A stretch of DNA of 64,000 bases from Tetrapyrgos nigripes. Lineage: Eukaryota > Basidiomycota > Agaricomycetes > Agaricales > Campanellaceae. The DNA is taken from assembly GCA_013368315.1 (NCBI GenBank), contig JAACJM010000001.1:62001-126000 (forward strand), written 5' to 3'. The notes beneath the pieces were generated by a model. That model was not told where the DNA came from. It made no database searches and was given only the letters and a program-made list of their open reading frames with translations. A program made the position numbers and the translations under genes. Positions 10,238 to 20,967 of the stretch are shown piece after piece (the first letter of the stretch is position 1; each line of letters opens with the position of its first letter).

Positions 10238-13200
10238 ATGTATTTTCCGACCTCGACAGCAAGGCAGTTGTCGACCATTCCAGCTCTTCCCAACCTCCCT
10301 CCGGAACCCGTTCTTGACCTCTGCCCCAGCCCCAAGAAATCGCTCTTCTGTACCTTGACCAGGAACGGACTGTCTGTATGGCGCGTTAGGGTCAGTCAAC
10401 CTAGATTCGACTGGCCTTATAATTGTTAATGCAAACGTGTCGTTCTAGCCCTCTGCTCTCTTAGCCTTCCTTTCCCGAACTCCGACTTCGATCATCGACC
10501 ATGGCGAGAACAGAAAAGCTCACTGGTCTCCGGACGGCAACAGGGTTGTGATTCAGGCGTGTCTATCTCCTCAGCTCCACTGGGCAGTTCCCAAGAACTC
10601 ACTTGCTTGCAGACTTCAGAATCGTATCTTGTCTTGGTATCCGTCATTTATAGCCCGGATGAACCAGTGTATCAGATCCCACCCCTTCCAGTTAGTGCGC
10701 GGCGAAACTTTCTCGCTGGTCCCGGAGAAGGCTTTCCGTTGAATGCTATTCATCTACATTTCGAAGGAGTTGTACGTATTGAAGGAACACTTCTTAGGTG
10801 CGTGTTCTATATTCTTCTCCGCAAACTCGCGACTAAATGTTTCATTTGCAGTCTTTCCCCTCGGAAAGATTGTATTTATTTATCCACTCGAAATCCCCCG
10901 TCAATACAACGTATACCCTGGCCGTCACAGGGTGAAGACGAAGCAGAAGAATATGATGCTGGAGAACATGGCAGGAGAAGGCGGCAGTTTACTTCTTATG
11001 ATAACTGGGTCATCAATGAATATGACTTTCATTGGCTGATCGAACATGAAGGTGCGCAGCGTCTCATATATGTGGACTAGGTCTAAGGCTGACCCTTCGC
11101 CCCAGTGTCAGTATCGAAGATTCTCTTCTCGCGAGCAACAGGTGTCGAGACATGGATTACCTCGGATGGGCGGGCATATTTTGTTCATCTGACTGAAGTT
11201 CCAGTAGACGTGCAGGATTACGAAGAGGGTTTTAGCCCGGAGGATGACACCAGAGCTCGAGTAAGTGAAAAACAGAAAATGCTTCCTGTCTGTCCTCTAA
11301 ACTTGTTTTGTAGACTCCTCGTCCTGGAAGAAGATCCTCTTCCTCTGACGCTGGCTTCCCGCAAGACGATGACGTCTCGTACACGGAGGTCTGGCAAGGG
11401 ATGTGTGTGCACGATTTCGACACACCGAAATGGGTCCAAAAACAAAGACGAATAGACCCTGATGAACCTTTACATCAACGGGATAGGAAAGTTTACGTTG
11501 AACCCAAACGGGCTGTTCTGATTGCGGTCAATGCAAAGTTTTCGTTGATAGCAGTCGGGATGCTTGGGTGAGTTTTCTATGCGACAACAGAAGCTCATGT
11601 ATTGATGAAACCGTCTTTGTAGAGGTGGAATCCAGTTTACCAATTTCCCTTCCCAAGAGGGTGTTTTACCCGCTTCACAGACCATAGAGATACCCAATGC
11701 GATTAATAAAGCAACCGGAGCTGTATGCGCTATGGAATGGAGCTCGGACGGTTATGTGCTTGCAGTGGGATGGGAGCATGGATGGGGCATTTTTAGCGTT
11801 GGGGGTAGATGTCTGGTGTCTGCATTTGGAGCCGATGATGTTGACGACAAAAAGTATGAGACGCTTCTACCTCACTTAATGGTAATCTAATCCAGCCCTT
11901 TCCAGGTTCCAGGATGTGTTTATGAACGGTGTCTCGAGCCTTGTAAGTCTTTTTCTTCGGTTCTCGAAAGGTCTGCTTCTGACTTCCCTAGTTTTGGGCT
12001 CCAGGTAACTTCGAGCTCATAATTCTATCTCGTCGGTCATTAGAAAGTGAGCCTGATTCTGGGAAGAGCATTCATAAGATGATGACCTTGATTCAGCGAC
12101 CGATGGGCAACTTTTTGTGATCCCTTTTGCAAAAAGCGCTACAACTGGTCAGCATTCACCGGTACGGCGTCCTGACCAACTTTCTATCCCCGAAAGATAC
12201 TTATGTCCATATTTTAGGACAACACACGCTACGCTTTTCTGCAGCTCGACGACCGTGCACTTGTATATCGTGGGGCAGACCAACCTGATATGAGTGTAAT
12301 CAACCCCGAATCCGATGTCTGGCAGCATATTGAGGTAGAGTACGGCCTTGCGTCCATCTCCTGCAGTTCTGAACATCTTTTTAGATTCCACAAACATACC
12401 TCGCCGCGAATTGGCCGATAAGATACTCTTCCTTGAGCAGCGACGGACGCTTGATTGCTGTTGCTGGCAGGCGTGGTCTAATTCATTTCAGCGCAAGCTC
12501 TGGCCGATGGAAAGTATTCTCGGATGAAATACAAGAACAAGCATTCGCTGTGAAAGGTGGATTGATATGGTTCCATCATGTCTTGATAGCTGCCGTCGAA
12601 GTCTCCAGGACTTACCAGGTAGGTCTTGTCTCGCGTCGTTAATTGCCTTTCTGCATTACCTGAGACGATATATCTTGTTTTAGATCAGACTGTACTCTCG
12701 TGATCTGGAGCTAAGCAATCAAAACGTTTTGCATCGAGAAATTATGTCTGCTCCAGTCGTCATTCTCTCGCTGGTGGACAATACCCTCCTTGTGTATTCA
12801 GCAGATAACACCCTTTCGCACTTTTTGATCGTCCCGACACCAGATACCATCAAACTCCATCTTTGTGGTAGTATCACATTTAATGGGATCATTGCTGCCC
12901 CAGTGCGGTGAGGATGCTCAGTTGGATGATACCCACAGCTCAGAAACGTGAGTTCTGATGCGTTGTCCTCTGGAGTGTTACTAACCAATGAATGATTCCA
13001 GAACTGGGAGATCCAGTCAATGATCTTGCAGTTGCGACAGTTCTGATGGTGGTTGGGGGTCAGTTGGTCCTGCTGCGTCCACGGAAGGTACAGCTGTCTT
13101 GCCACCATTCGCATCTCAAACTCTTATTGACCATCTCTCTCTTAGTCTGCGGATCAAGAAGTCAGATACGACATGCAAATATTCGCTGACCGAGTTGAGT

Positions 13201-14216
13201 TTTGTTGGATACATCTTCGAGGGATTACGTCGTTGGAAAATTCTCTCTGGGCCTTTGATGGGAAAGGAATCAGAGTATGGTTGAATGCTCTGGCGATAGA
13301 GGCACCTAATTCGGCAGTGGATGGAGCAAGTGTGAAGGAAAGCGTGAATATTCCGCTGGAGTTTTATCCGTTGTGTATGTGGTCTTTGGTCTTGTTACTT
13401 CTCGCCAGTTGACGACGACGTTCCAGCTGTGTTGATGGACAAGGGCATCATAATTGGAGCAGAGCATGAAGCTGCTACTCGACCAAACCTGTCGTTTGTG
13501 ATGTTCAGGCATGCTACAAGCGTGAGTTTCTCAACATCAGGACTTCAACATTGGTGCTCATTGTTTTATGTCCTACAGTCTCATCTCTTCCTGCATCACA
13601 TTCTCAAATACCACCTGGAAGCTTCTCAAGTAAAAGAAGCTGTCGCTTTCGCTTCTCATTACCAGAATCTCGTCTACTTCGCTCATGCTCTGGAGATTCT
13701 CCTGCACACCGTCGTAGAGTCGGATGCGACTACTGATAACGAAAGTGATACGGATGATTCAGTGGTTTTGTCCAATGCTGTTGAGTTTCTGGATCACTTT
13801 GATGCTGCGCTGGACGTAGTTGTTGGATGTGCTAGGAAGACGGAGGTGACCCGATGGCGACGTTTGTTCGACATTGTTGGAAATCCAAAGAACTTGTTCG
13901 AGGTTTGTCCATTTCCCGCTCCCTTCTTGAGCGCGAGGACTCATAGTTGGTCTAGACTTGTCTTGTCTCTGGACGCCTGAAAACAGCTGGGTCGTACCTG
14001 CTCGTTCTACACAATCTGGAGCAATTAGATGAGAAGAATGGCGACGCGACTCGTCTGCTGCAGAGTGCACTGGAAGCAAAGGATTGGCAGCTTTGTCGTG
14101 AGCTGGTTCGTTTTCTGCACTCTATTGATGATACCGGGGCAGCACTTCGACACGCGTTGGTGCAAACGGACGTGATGGACATTGACATGGACGATACCAC
14201 AAATGTTACTGTGTAG
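10238..14216 (+). CDS. RIC1: RIC1, Ypt6/Rab6 guanine-nucleotide exchange factor subunit
   Basis: Large subunit of the Ric1-Rgp1 complex, which activates the Rab GTPase Ypt6/Rab6 at the Golgi for retrograde traffic. The N terminus MYFPTSTARQLS matches RIC1 starts and is followed by WD-like beta-propeller repeats (LSVWRVR, AHWSPDGNRVVIQTSESYL, EWSSDGYVLAVGWEHGWGIF, LSSDGRLIAVAGRRGLIHF). The Ric1 C-terminal domain begins around HHILKYHLEASQVKEA and continues through YFAHALEILLHTV, FDAALDVVVGCARKTE, CLVSGRLKTAGSYLLVL and WQLCRELVRFLHSID. About fifteen short introns are crossed without a frame break; that at 10557-10612 appears to use a GC donor. An acidic insert (DNESDTDDS) interrupts the C-terminal domain. 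The gene ends ...DTTNVTV, TAG at 14214-14216. The full-length match makes the call secure; single exon edges are less so. Confidence 0.9.
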
Positions 14217-14910
14217 ATTAAACTGTTTTGAGTTGTGGTCTCAGTTTCTGGGTCTAGAGAGAAACCGCTGCAAGCTGCCTTAAAAAAAATGTACTAGAGA
14301 CGCTCTCGGAACTAATGGTAGAATATTTGCAGTCAGTGACTCCCATTCACTCTGGGGCTATCCCTGTACGGGGCCCCTGAATATCACAAAAACTCCAGCG
14401 CTCAACGGGCGTTAAAGCTTCTCCCGCAAATGAGAGAGACGAGACCCGGACACTTTGCTGTTACTAATAAAAAATACTTTTCTCTTTTGTTTCTTTTCCC
14501 CCCGTCTTCGCTTTCTGTCTCGTATTTTTGAAAAAATATGGAGTAGTTCCGGCGCCGAGCAGAAGTTCGAGATTTAAGGTTGCACAAAAATGGATGGCAA
14601 ATACCCATTGCCGTCCGCTGTGTGACTCCCACTGACCTTATTCTGCATATGGCTATTTGAGTTTTCATCCAGTGACTCCATTCCCATTATTTCCTTAATA
14701 GGTCTTCGAGGAAGTAGATACTGCTGTAAAGAAAATATATTTGTTTTCAACACAGTACATATTGCCTTCCACTACCTTGTTGAAGCACATGTTGCATTCA
14801 CCATGCTCACCATTGATGACCTCACTAGACAGCCTCTTTTCCAACGCAGTGAATGGATTGGAAAAGGACGAGTTAGGCTCATAGACACGCTGGATTTTTA
14901 TGATTTTTTA
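14217..14910. other. Intergenic, no gene recognised
   Basis: Downstream of RIC1. It includes a short inverted match around CGGGGCCCC near 14371 and T/A-rich sequence near 14460-14560. No coding exon or repeat family was identified. Confidence 0.35.
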
Positions 14911-15175
14911 GGCCGGTACCCCAGTTCGGACAAAAATTGGAGGCCAGTCCCAGGCTCGGACAAAATTTTCAAGAATGGGTTCAGGCTCCCAGTAGCCAGC
15001 CCTCGATATGGCGAGGGTATTAATCCGAGAATGAGGGTACAGGAAGAATATTATTAGTTGTTTGCCAACAGCTTTAAGCGGCAGCCAATCAAATGATGGG
15101 AAGTTTGAGGACCCTCGCCATATGAGGGCTGGAGGAACTGTTCCGGCATCGAAATCGGCTGACCCGCCGGAGTTC
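14911..15175 (+). repeat. Left arm of a large divergent inverted repeat
   Basis: Shares, in order, GGTACC, GGCCAGT, CAGGCTCCCAGTAGCC and GGCTGGAGGAACTGTTCCGG with the reverse complement of 16700-16945. Within the arm a foldback is visible: CCCTCGATATGGCGAGGG near 15000 faces CCCTCGCCATATGAGGG near 15113. It is probably the end, or a solo copy, of an unclassified foldback-type element. No target duplication could be assigned to the pair. Confidence 0.5.
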
Positions 15176-15191
15176 GAGATTTCCCCTTTTG

Positions 15192-15377
15192 TCATATACT
15201 AACTCGCATGGGCTCCAAAGCATTATCGACGACATCCTTCCCATTATAAATAGAAAGCGCAGTCTTCACCTGCCAGAGACAGGGCTTTTTCTGAGTCTTC
15301 TGATATACGAGGTCCCGGATACTCTTGATGTCCCAACTTGATGTACGAGTTTGATCAGTAGTAATAGCGGCGGGCAT
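15192..15377 (-). pseudogene. RecQ-like helicase N-terminal fragment
   Basis: A 61-codon frame contains SIRDLVYQKTQKKPCLWQVK followed by NGKDVV. This resembles the region just before the first helicase motif (Q-motif/Walker A) of the RecQ-like DEAD/DEAH helicases abundant in mushroom genomes. The frame leaves the family directly after NGKDVV and stops, so the ATPase core (Walker A, DEAH box) is missing. It is probably a captured or truncated piece associated with the flanking inverted repeat. The match is short; I am only moderately sure. Confidence 0.42.
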
Positions 15378-15519
15378 GTATTAGACGAAAATTAGAGTAT
15401 AATATTAGAGAGAATGTAAAAGGAAGGAATGTGAGGTTCTGGAGGGAGCCGTCACCCGCACCAGCGTTGAGAGAGATGTCGGAAACAGTCAACAAACGCG
15501 CCCGCGTCGTGTCGCGAGC

Positions 15520-16678
15520 TAGTGTTGCGCCGGGTCGAGTTAGAGTGGAGCCCGAGCGCTCGGCTAATTGAGCTCGAGCTGGGCTCGAGCTCGCTGACAA
15601 ATCCTTCCGCATTAGGAAGGATCCCCCTATTCTCTGTCATTCCTCGACATATCCACCGTCTGCAGAAGTTTAGGTCTACTTCTAAGCTTCGGTATGTATG
15701 TAATCTTTGTTATATAGTCTATGGGGGTCTACTGGCAAAAAATCACGAGTTGCACAAGCAATACTATAGTACATATGTACTAGTGAATAGATGTAGATAC
15801 TAGACTAGTAGACTATATTATCGCGATGGCAGTAGTTACACAATGTGAAAAGCATTATACATTAGATCCTGCAGTAGAAATACCGTACGAAGCATTGATC
15901 AGTCGTGCAATGTCCTGAATTTGCCCATTCATCAGCATATCCCGCAACTTCTCTTGCGGTATGTCCGTCATAGTGACATTTTCGGTCTCATCCATCGTAC
16001 AAGTCCCATCGGATTTCTCTTCACCCAGCTCAGAATTTTTAGCAACCCAACTCTTCGTGAAATCTAATCGATCTTCACGATGCATAGCTTTCAAGATCTG
16101 AAGCACTTCCATGAAGACCGGATCAAGTTGAGACCGTCGATCTGCGTCAGTCTCTTTGCTTGAGGAAAAAGCTCGTTCGCATGGTACTGCAGAAGCTTGG
16201 ACTGGAATGACATCGAGGGCAAGTCGGAATATTATTGGAAAAGCAATCTTTTTTGTTTCCTATCAAAATTCATTAGTATCCTGAGTGCGAGTTGATAAGG
16301 TATATGACCATATGGTGGATGGTAAGACCCATTCATCGAGAGAAAGTCAGAAAGGATTGGAAAAAAAGGCTAAAAGCCCCCAAAAGCTCGAGCTTAAATA
16401 TCAGAACCGTTGTCAAGCTAGCTAAAAGCTCATATATTATCACCGAATTTGAAAATATGAAACAGATGGGCAATATCAGTAGGTACAGGTGCAGAACGAG
16501 GGCAGAGAGGTGGACGAGGAGGAGAAGATGCTTTCAGCCCCTATCTGAACCAGTGGAACGGTCCCACATCATCATCTAATGCCGGATTGATGCGGTTGAT
16601 GGGACCTTCCATATATGGGGGCGGGCTCGACTCGAGCTCAGCCCATGTGAAGGGCGGACTCGACCCAGCGCAACACTA
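15520..16678 (-). mobile_element. hAT transposon, internally deleted copy (1159 bp)
   Basis: The left end TAGTGTTGCGCCGGGTCGAG and the right end (reverse complement TAGTGTTGCGCTGGGTCGAG) are terminal inverted repeats, 19 of 20 identical. Both continue into related GAGCTCGAG-rich subterminal sequence. The element is bounded by a perfect 8-bp target duplication TCGCGAGC (15512-15519 and 16679-16686). It retains the C-terminal end of its transposase on the minus strand. Together these identify a genuine hAT insertion that lost most of its coding region. Confidence 0.9.
15855..16250 (-). pseudogene. hAT transposase, C-terminal dimerisation domain remnant
   Basis: The minus-strand frame reads LALDVIPVQASAVPCERAFS, then SKETDADRRSQLDP, then VFMEVLQILKAMHREDRLDF. 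The CERxFSxxxxxxxxxRxxL pattern is the hallmark of the hAT C-terminal dimerisation domain that ends most fungal hAT transposases. Only the last roughly 130 residues are present; the RNase-H-fold catalytic domain and BED finger are missing, so the copy cannot move by itself. It ends in a 40-residue acidic tail (EEKSDGTCTMDETENVTMTD). It lies inside the 15520-16678 element, in the expected position next to one end. Confidence 0.82.
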
Positions 16679-16699
16679 TCGCGAGCTGACGCCTGACTT

Positions 16700-16945
16700 T
16701 GTTTGCTTTGATGCCGAGTCAGGGTGCCGGAACAGTTCCTCCAGCCTTCTGTTGTGAGGGGACCTAAACTTCTCGCTCTCTGATTGGTCAATCCCTAATT
16801 TTTTTTCCCACCCTATATACACTCAGTATTTACACTACCCCTTCCGCCCTAGCATATTGTCCCCTCACAAACGGCTACTGGGAGCCTGGAATGGGTTCCA
16901 AAATGGTTCGGACAAAAACTGGCCAAATCGGTAGTCTCGGTACCA
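16700..16945 (-). repeat. Right arm of the divergent inverted repeat
   Basis: Reverse-complement counterpart of 14911-15175, sharing CCGGAACAGTTCCTCCAGCC and GGCTACTGGGAGCCTGG. Its internal foldback is TTGTGAGGGGACC near 16752 against GTCCCCTCACAA near 16860. It begins 14 bp beyond the hAT target duplication, so the hAT lies between the two arms. Confidence 0.5.
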
Positions 16946-16998
16946 GACTGCTACGCGAATATTCGTCCCAAAAAGGAACTCATTGCGTAGCAGTCTGG
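16943..16998. repeat. Perfect 14-bp hairpin
   Basis: CCAGACTGCTACGC at 16943-16956 is exactly complementary to GCGTAGCAGTCTGG at 16985-16998, separated by a 28-nt loop. It lies immediately outside the right inverted-repeat arm. It may be a tiny foldback element or an element end; no RNA role is claimed. Confidence 0.6.
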
Positions 16999-17153
16999 AC
17001 TAGAACCCCAGAAGGACCCCAGAACCACGTGCCCTTTTGCCCACCACCGTCGTCGTCGTCGCGTCTCGTCCACCAACGCGTTTGACGCGTTCCTCTCCTC
17101 TTACTCTTATTCAACTCTTATAATACCTTTCTAATATACATAATGCTCTAATT

Positions 17154-18152
17154 ATGTCTGAAAATTTCCACCCTGACGACCCAAGACCTCTGAAAAAACC
17201 TCGTCGCAAGGCCTCTTCCTATCGGTTTTTGCTCTCCACCAGTACCAAATCCTCATTACTCCCATCTACACCTCTCAAAACCACAACAATCCACTCATTA
17301 ACCACATCATCCCCTGCTCCCTGCCTAGAAACACCTATTCACTCTCCTCTCGTGTCCATCAGTAACAAAAAAAGACCTGGCAAAATGGTTATCAAAAGAC
17401 TGAAGCCGTTGAGCTTTACACCATATGCTCTTAACGAGCGCAGATCCTTCAAACGGAAAGCCTTGTCTTCGACACGTTCAGCGGGTGAAAGTCGCTCGGA
17501 ATTTGTGCTGTTGCAGAAAGGACAAGTAGACTCCATTATGAAGCTGTATGTGGTACAAAGAGAGGTTTATATATGGAGTAAGGTGTCTAGATGCAATGCA
17601 CGACGACGACAGTGGTGGGCAAAGGGTACACAGTTCCGGGGTCCTTCTGGGGTCCTCACAGTCCCCGGGGTCCGCTTGATTGATGTAATGTCTGTCACGG
17701 TGAATACACTCGCTCGGATGTTCTATCACGGTCACGCCACAGTCCCTGGAGGTCTGCCTGAGTCCCTGGGGGACCGCCTGAGTCCCTGGGGGTCCGAACA
17801 TATAAAACTGTCTTCCTGGGGCAGGTGCATATTATTGCTGCCCAAGATATCTTGCAAAACAAATACTGTCTTGTCCATATTGTCTGCCAACATCCTTCAG
17901 CATTCCTTCAACATCCTGCACCACTACAAAAACTATTGCAACTCATCTGTTTCTTCGTTCACCGTCTCCCTGCCATGCACAAAGTCAGCAAAACGATATT
18001 CGGCACTTGTTAGCAGGGTGAGCCCACCTTTCTCTCACCACTTGAGTGATGCTGAAGAAATTTTCTATATTTTCTATCAAGTGGACAGTCCTATTTCCTG
18101 TTACATGTTGGCGCCTCTGGTCTCTTGCTACTGTGTTGAACATAGACTCTGA
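17154..18152 (+). CDS. Unrecognised ORF with basic Ser/Thr-rich N terminus
   Basis: I do not recognise this 332-codon frame. The first 130 codons (starting MSENFHPDDPRP) are rich in Ser, Thr, Lys and Arg, contain several SP/TP sites and basic clusters (KKPRRK, NKKRPGK), and look like a disordered nuclear-type protein. The second half runs through a 20-bp tandem repeat (17741-17800) and then antisense to the better supported gene at 17985-18852, so it is probably not protein-coding there. If real, the gene is probably the 5' part only, perhaps spliced or truncated near 17570. Confidence 0.25.
   Translation: MSENFHPDDPRPLKKPRRKASSYRFLLSTSTKSSLLPSTPLKTTTIHSLTTSSPAPCLETPIHSPLVSISNKKRPGKMVIKRLKPLSFTPYALNERRSFKRKALSSTRSAGESRSEFVLLQKGQVDSIMKLYVVQREVYIWSKVSRCNARRRQWWAKGTQFRGPSGVLTVPGVRLIDVMSVTVNTLARMFYHGHATVPGGLPESLGDRLSPWGSEHIKLSSWGRCILLLPKISCKTNTVLSILSANILQHSFNILHHYKNYCNSSVSSFTVSLPCTKSAKRYSALVSRVSPPFSHHLSDAEEIFYIFYQVDSPISCYMLAPLVSCYCVEHRL
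17741..17800. repeat. Three tandem 20-bp units
   Basis: Units start AGTCCCTGG at 17741, 17761 and 17781 and differ by a few bases. Looser GGGGTCC-containing relatives occur just upstream at 17635-17680. A short minisatellite of no obvious function. Confidence 0.7.
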
Positions 18153-18852
18153 GACGTCAACTGCTGCTGCACCTGTAAAGGAGGACTGCATGCTAGACGG
18201 CGATGGCCAAGTAGTTGAAGCAAAAGATTGTGGTGCATCTGGTGTTCTGGTGTTTATAGTGCGTGCTCTGCCATTGTTATGCTGCGTCTGTATGCCTGAG
18301 ATCACCCTGATAGCTCTCCAAATGGTCTCAATCTACAATATATTCCAGTTATCAGCATATCACAATACCTCAATCAGCCTACTCACCCTGAAGTCTTTCC
18401 CCCATTTCTCAAGGCTCTTCTGGTACCACGCTATCCTCTTTACATCCCTCCCCCTGCAGAGCAAACGAACAAGATCCCATTGGGCATTGTATTTGCGAAC
18501 ATATCTCAAGATTTCGTCAAGGAGACTGAAAGAATTAGAGTGACCCCGTCAGATCTGAAAAAGTTTCCCTTCCGTCACCTACCGCTTGAGCGCTTCCAAA
18601 CGCAGGTTCAGGAATGGTTCCGCATCTGCTTGTATTCGCATTACTTCCTGCCATTGGCTTTCAGCATTGCAGATTATACTTTCAATCGATTCGGCCATGA
18701 GCTGGAATTCCTCTCGATATCTGGAACTCCTCTATGCAGGACGTCGCTATCAATCTCGACTCTGTCATGCTAGGATTGTCAAGAACACGGACCTGGATTT
18801 TGTCCCATATGTTTTCTGCTGTAGAACGTAGTGTCGGGAGGATTGAAGACAT
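17985..18852 (-). CDS. Helical protein, local family member 1
   Basis: Hypothetical protein with four exons on the minus strand, reconstructed by comparison with two paralogs in this window. Exon 1 starts MSSILPTLRSTAENIWDKIQ at 18852. Exon 2 carries FQLMAESIESIICNAESQW...EPFLNLRLEALKR, exon 3 LLDEILRYVRKYNAQWDLV...VKRIAWYQKSLEKWG, and exon 4 a Ser/Thr-rich tail ending at the stop at 17985-17987. Introns fall at the same places and phases as in the copy at 49648-50512. The first 110 or so residues are predicted mostly helical with regularly spaced Leu, Ile and Trp. This spacing recalls the N-terminal four-helix adaptor domain (MLKL-like) common in fungal NLR and cell-death proteins. That is only an inference; no kinase, NACHT or other effector domain follows. 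Confidence 0.62.
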
Positions 18853-19519
18853 CTTGACTGGCGGCCTTCCTTGATATTGCGAGATGTTACTCTAGACGGT
18901 TCCTTGATATCGCAAGACGTGTTACTCTATACGGATATGATGTTTGTAATACATATACATGTCCATGAACAATTTATATGCATGTCCATGAACAATTTCC
19001 TTTTTCTCTCTACATTGATTTCATCGTAAACTCCGTCGTTGCCTTTTTCATGGTACATCCAGTCAATCGCTAGTAAACACTGTCTTAATAGACGGCCCCT
19101 CATTCTGTTCTGTATATCTGACGAGGGTTACGAAATCTAGTCAGCTCTTGAAAGATACTTATACTACACCCACACTCACCTGAAAACCCAAGCAAGCATA
19201 GTCCTGAATAGTCTGAAAATAATGTCCTCCAAGTATTTCCCCCAAGGTAAACCCATTCTGAACAGATAAAACTGACACCCTAGCTGAGCACAGGAACCGA
19301 TGTCCAACATCAAAATTTCGGCTGCAAAATGAGAATTTGACATCAAAGCTGCCTGGGAAGCACACAATCTCGTATATCAATACGGTGTACTAACCTATCT
19401 CTCAATTCTAGAACTATCAGTGCTTATGCCTTCTGAAGAACACGCGGAAAGTGTACACCTTTCTTCGGTAGGTAACTGAGATGACCATACCATGGACGTA
19501 AGGGTGTGTCCGACAGCTA
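18853..19519. other. Intergenic with unrecognised short frames
   Basis: Upstream of helical family member 1. A 21-bp direct repeat (ATGCATGTCCATGAACAATTT-like) occurs near 18957-18998. A minus-strand frame at 19159-19380 contains GFTLGEILGGHYFQTIQDYA before a GTGAGT donor-like site and could be an exon, but nothing continues it. Confidence 0.3.
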
Positions 19520-20525
19520 GAAATCATGTCAAGAACAAGGAGCTGGATATCATGTCAAAGACACAAGGCGATCTGGAGGTCGGAATCAAGGAGGTGTATA
19601 TCATGTCGAAGGCACTAGGAGGTCCGGAGGTCGAAATTAGGGCTCCTAGCGGATCGGATGATCCGGCGCCATCCGAGCGATTGCTGCTTCGGATTCGGAT
19701 TCGGATGGTGCTCCTCCTCCTCCTCCATCTGACCAATCCGACAGTAATCCGCGGATGGAAAGCCCAACACTGGAAGTTTCAGAAGTACTATATAGTACTA
19801 TTACCAAGTAGAGAAATACACAAAAATAAATAACGGCCACAACCAGTAGTATGTGTGGCTTCAACAGACAGCATTAATCCTTCATGGCACTGACTGGTTT
19901 GAGTGTTTTGCGAACGCTGGCGCTCCGATATTGAAGGCATGGTGTCGGGTCTGAAACCTAGACACATACTTTTCTATTCTTTAATTTATTATCTTTTCTC
20001 TCCAGCTCATATCCTTGGTTTATTTTCTGTTACTCTTTTGCATTCATTGGCCGCCACCATGTTGTTTATCTTATCTGTATGTCATGTGATCGTAGATATA
20101 CTATATAAGGGAAGCAGAACTCATCCAGCGATCATCTGTCGGATGCGGATTGGGATTTGCAGACCACCCATCCGAGCGGATGGCATCCGAATCTGACACA
20201 ATCCGATCTGATAGGAGCCCTAGTCGAAATCATGTAGAAAACGATAATCATGTCGAAATCATGTCGAGAACAAGGAGGTGGATATCGTGTCGAAAACAAG
20301 GATGTGGAAGTCGAAATCATGTAGAGAGCAAGGACAATCATGTCAAAAACATGTCGGGAACAAGGAGGTGGATATCATGTCGAAGACACAAGGTGGTCCG
20401 GAGGTCGAAACCATGCAGAAAACAAGGAGAATCATGTCAAAATCACGTCGAGAACAAGGAGGTGGACGTCGAAATAATGTAGAAAACAAGGAGAATCATG
20501 TCGAAATCATGTCGAGAATAACGAA
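19520..20525 (+). repeat. Minisatellite interrupted by a MITE
   Basis: Irregular tandem array built from words such as AAATCATGTCGAGAACAAGG and GGTGGATATCATGTCGAA. It occupies 19520-19637 and resumes at 20223-20525 after a hAT MITE. Units vary in length (roughly 25-45 bp). Open frames across it encode low-complexity Asn/His/Arg peptides and are not considered genes. Confidence 0.75.
19638..20222. mobile_element. hAT-type MITE, 585 bp
   Basis: The left end TAGGGCTCCTAGCGGATCGG and the right end (reverse complement TAGGGCTCCTATCAGATCGG) are terminal inverted repeats with 18 of 20 identical bases. A perfect 8-bp duplication GTCGAAAT flanks the element (19630-19637 and 20223-20230). Interior sequence contains CCGCGGAT and ATCCGAATC words and a 40-bp segment shared with the partial copy near 30050. 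No coding capacity; presumably mobilised by a related hAT transposase elsewhere. Confidence 0.9.
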
Positions 20526-20967
20526 GTGGCGCTGGCCGGGTAGTGCTGGATCCTCGTGATAGTATGTGGATATGAATGATGGTTCAAGGCTGGTGAGGAA
20601 GCAAATGTAGGCAAAGGCTGGGACGCGAAAAGGGGAAAAGGGAACGGAAACATATACACGTCTGTGGCATCCCCAGTAGGAACCTTCAAAATTGGCCTTT
20701 GTCAAGACCAAGTCAAAGAACAAAAGATCTCTTTGTTTGTGGGATGTTGCATCATTTATACATGGTGAATGAACATCCAGAGAGGGAGTGAAGGGGAAGG
20801 GGGATGGGAAAGGGAAGAGTCGGGGAGGATAGAAGCGCCATGACGATGCGTGTTCTGTGGCCCTACGAAACTAGCGCCACTACTAGAAAACTCCTCTTGA
20901 GAAGTCTTCTGGAAACAGCTTTCAGCGCTCTTGAAGCTGGTCAATTGAAGTGAAAGTTGTTGACATT

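Noticed and set aside
17540..18152. Second half of the 332-codon plus-strand frame as a protein
   Set aside because: It crosses a 20-bp tandem repeat and then runs antisense to a gene whose exons and introns are conserved in a paralog, so the open frame is probably incidental.
20150..20559. Overlapping Asn/His/Arg-rich frames as genes
   Set aside because: They are translations of a minisatellite; all frames are partly open because of the repeat period.
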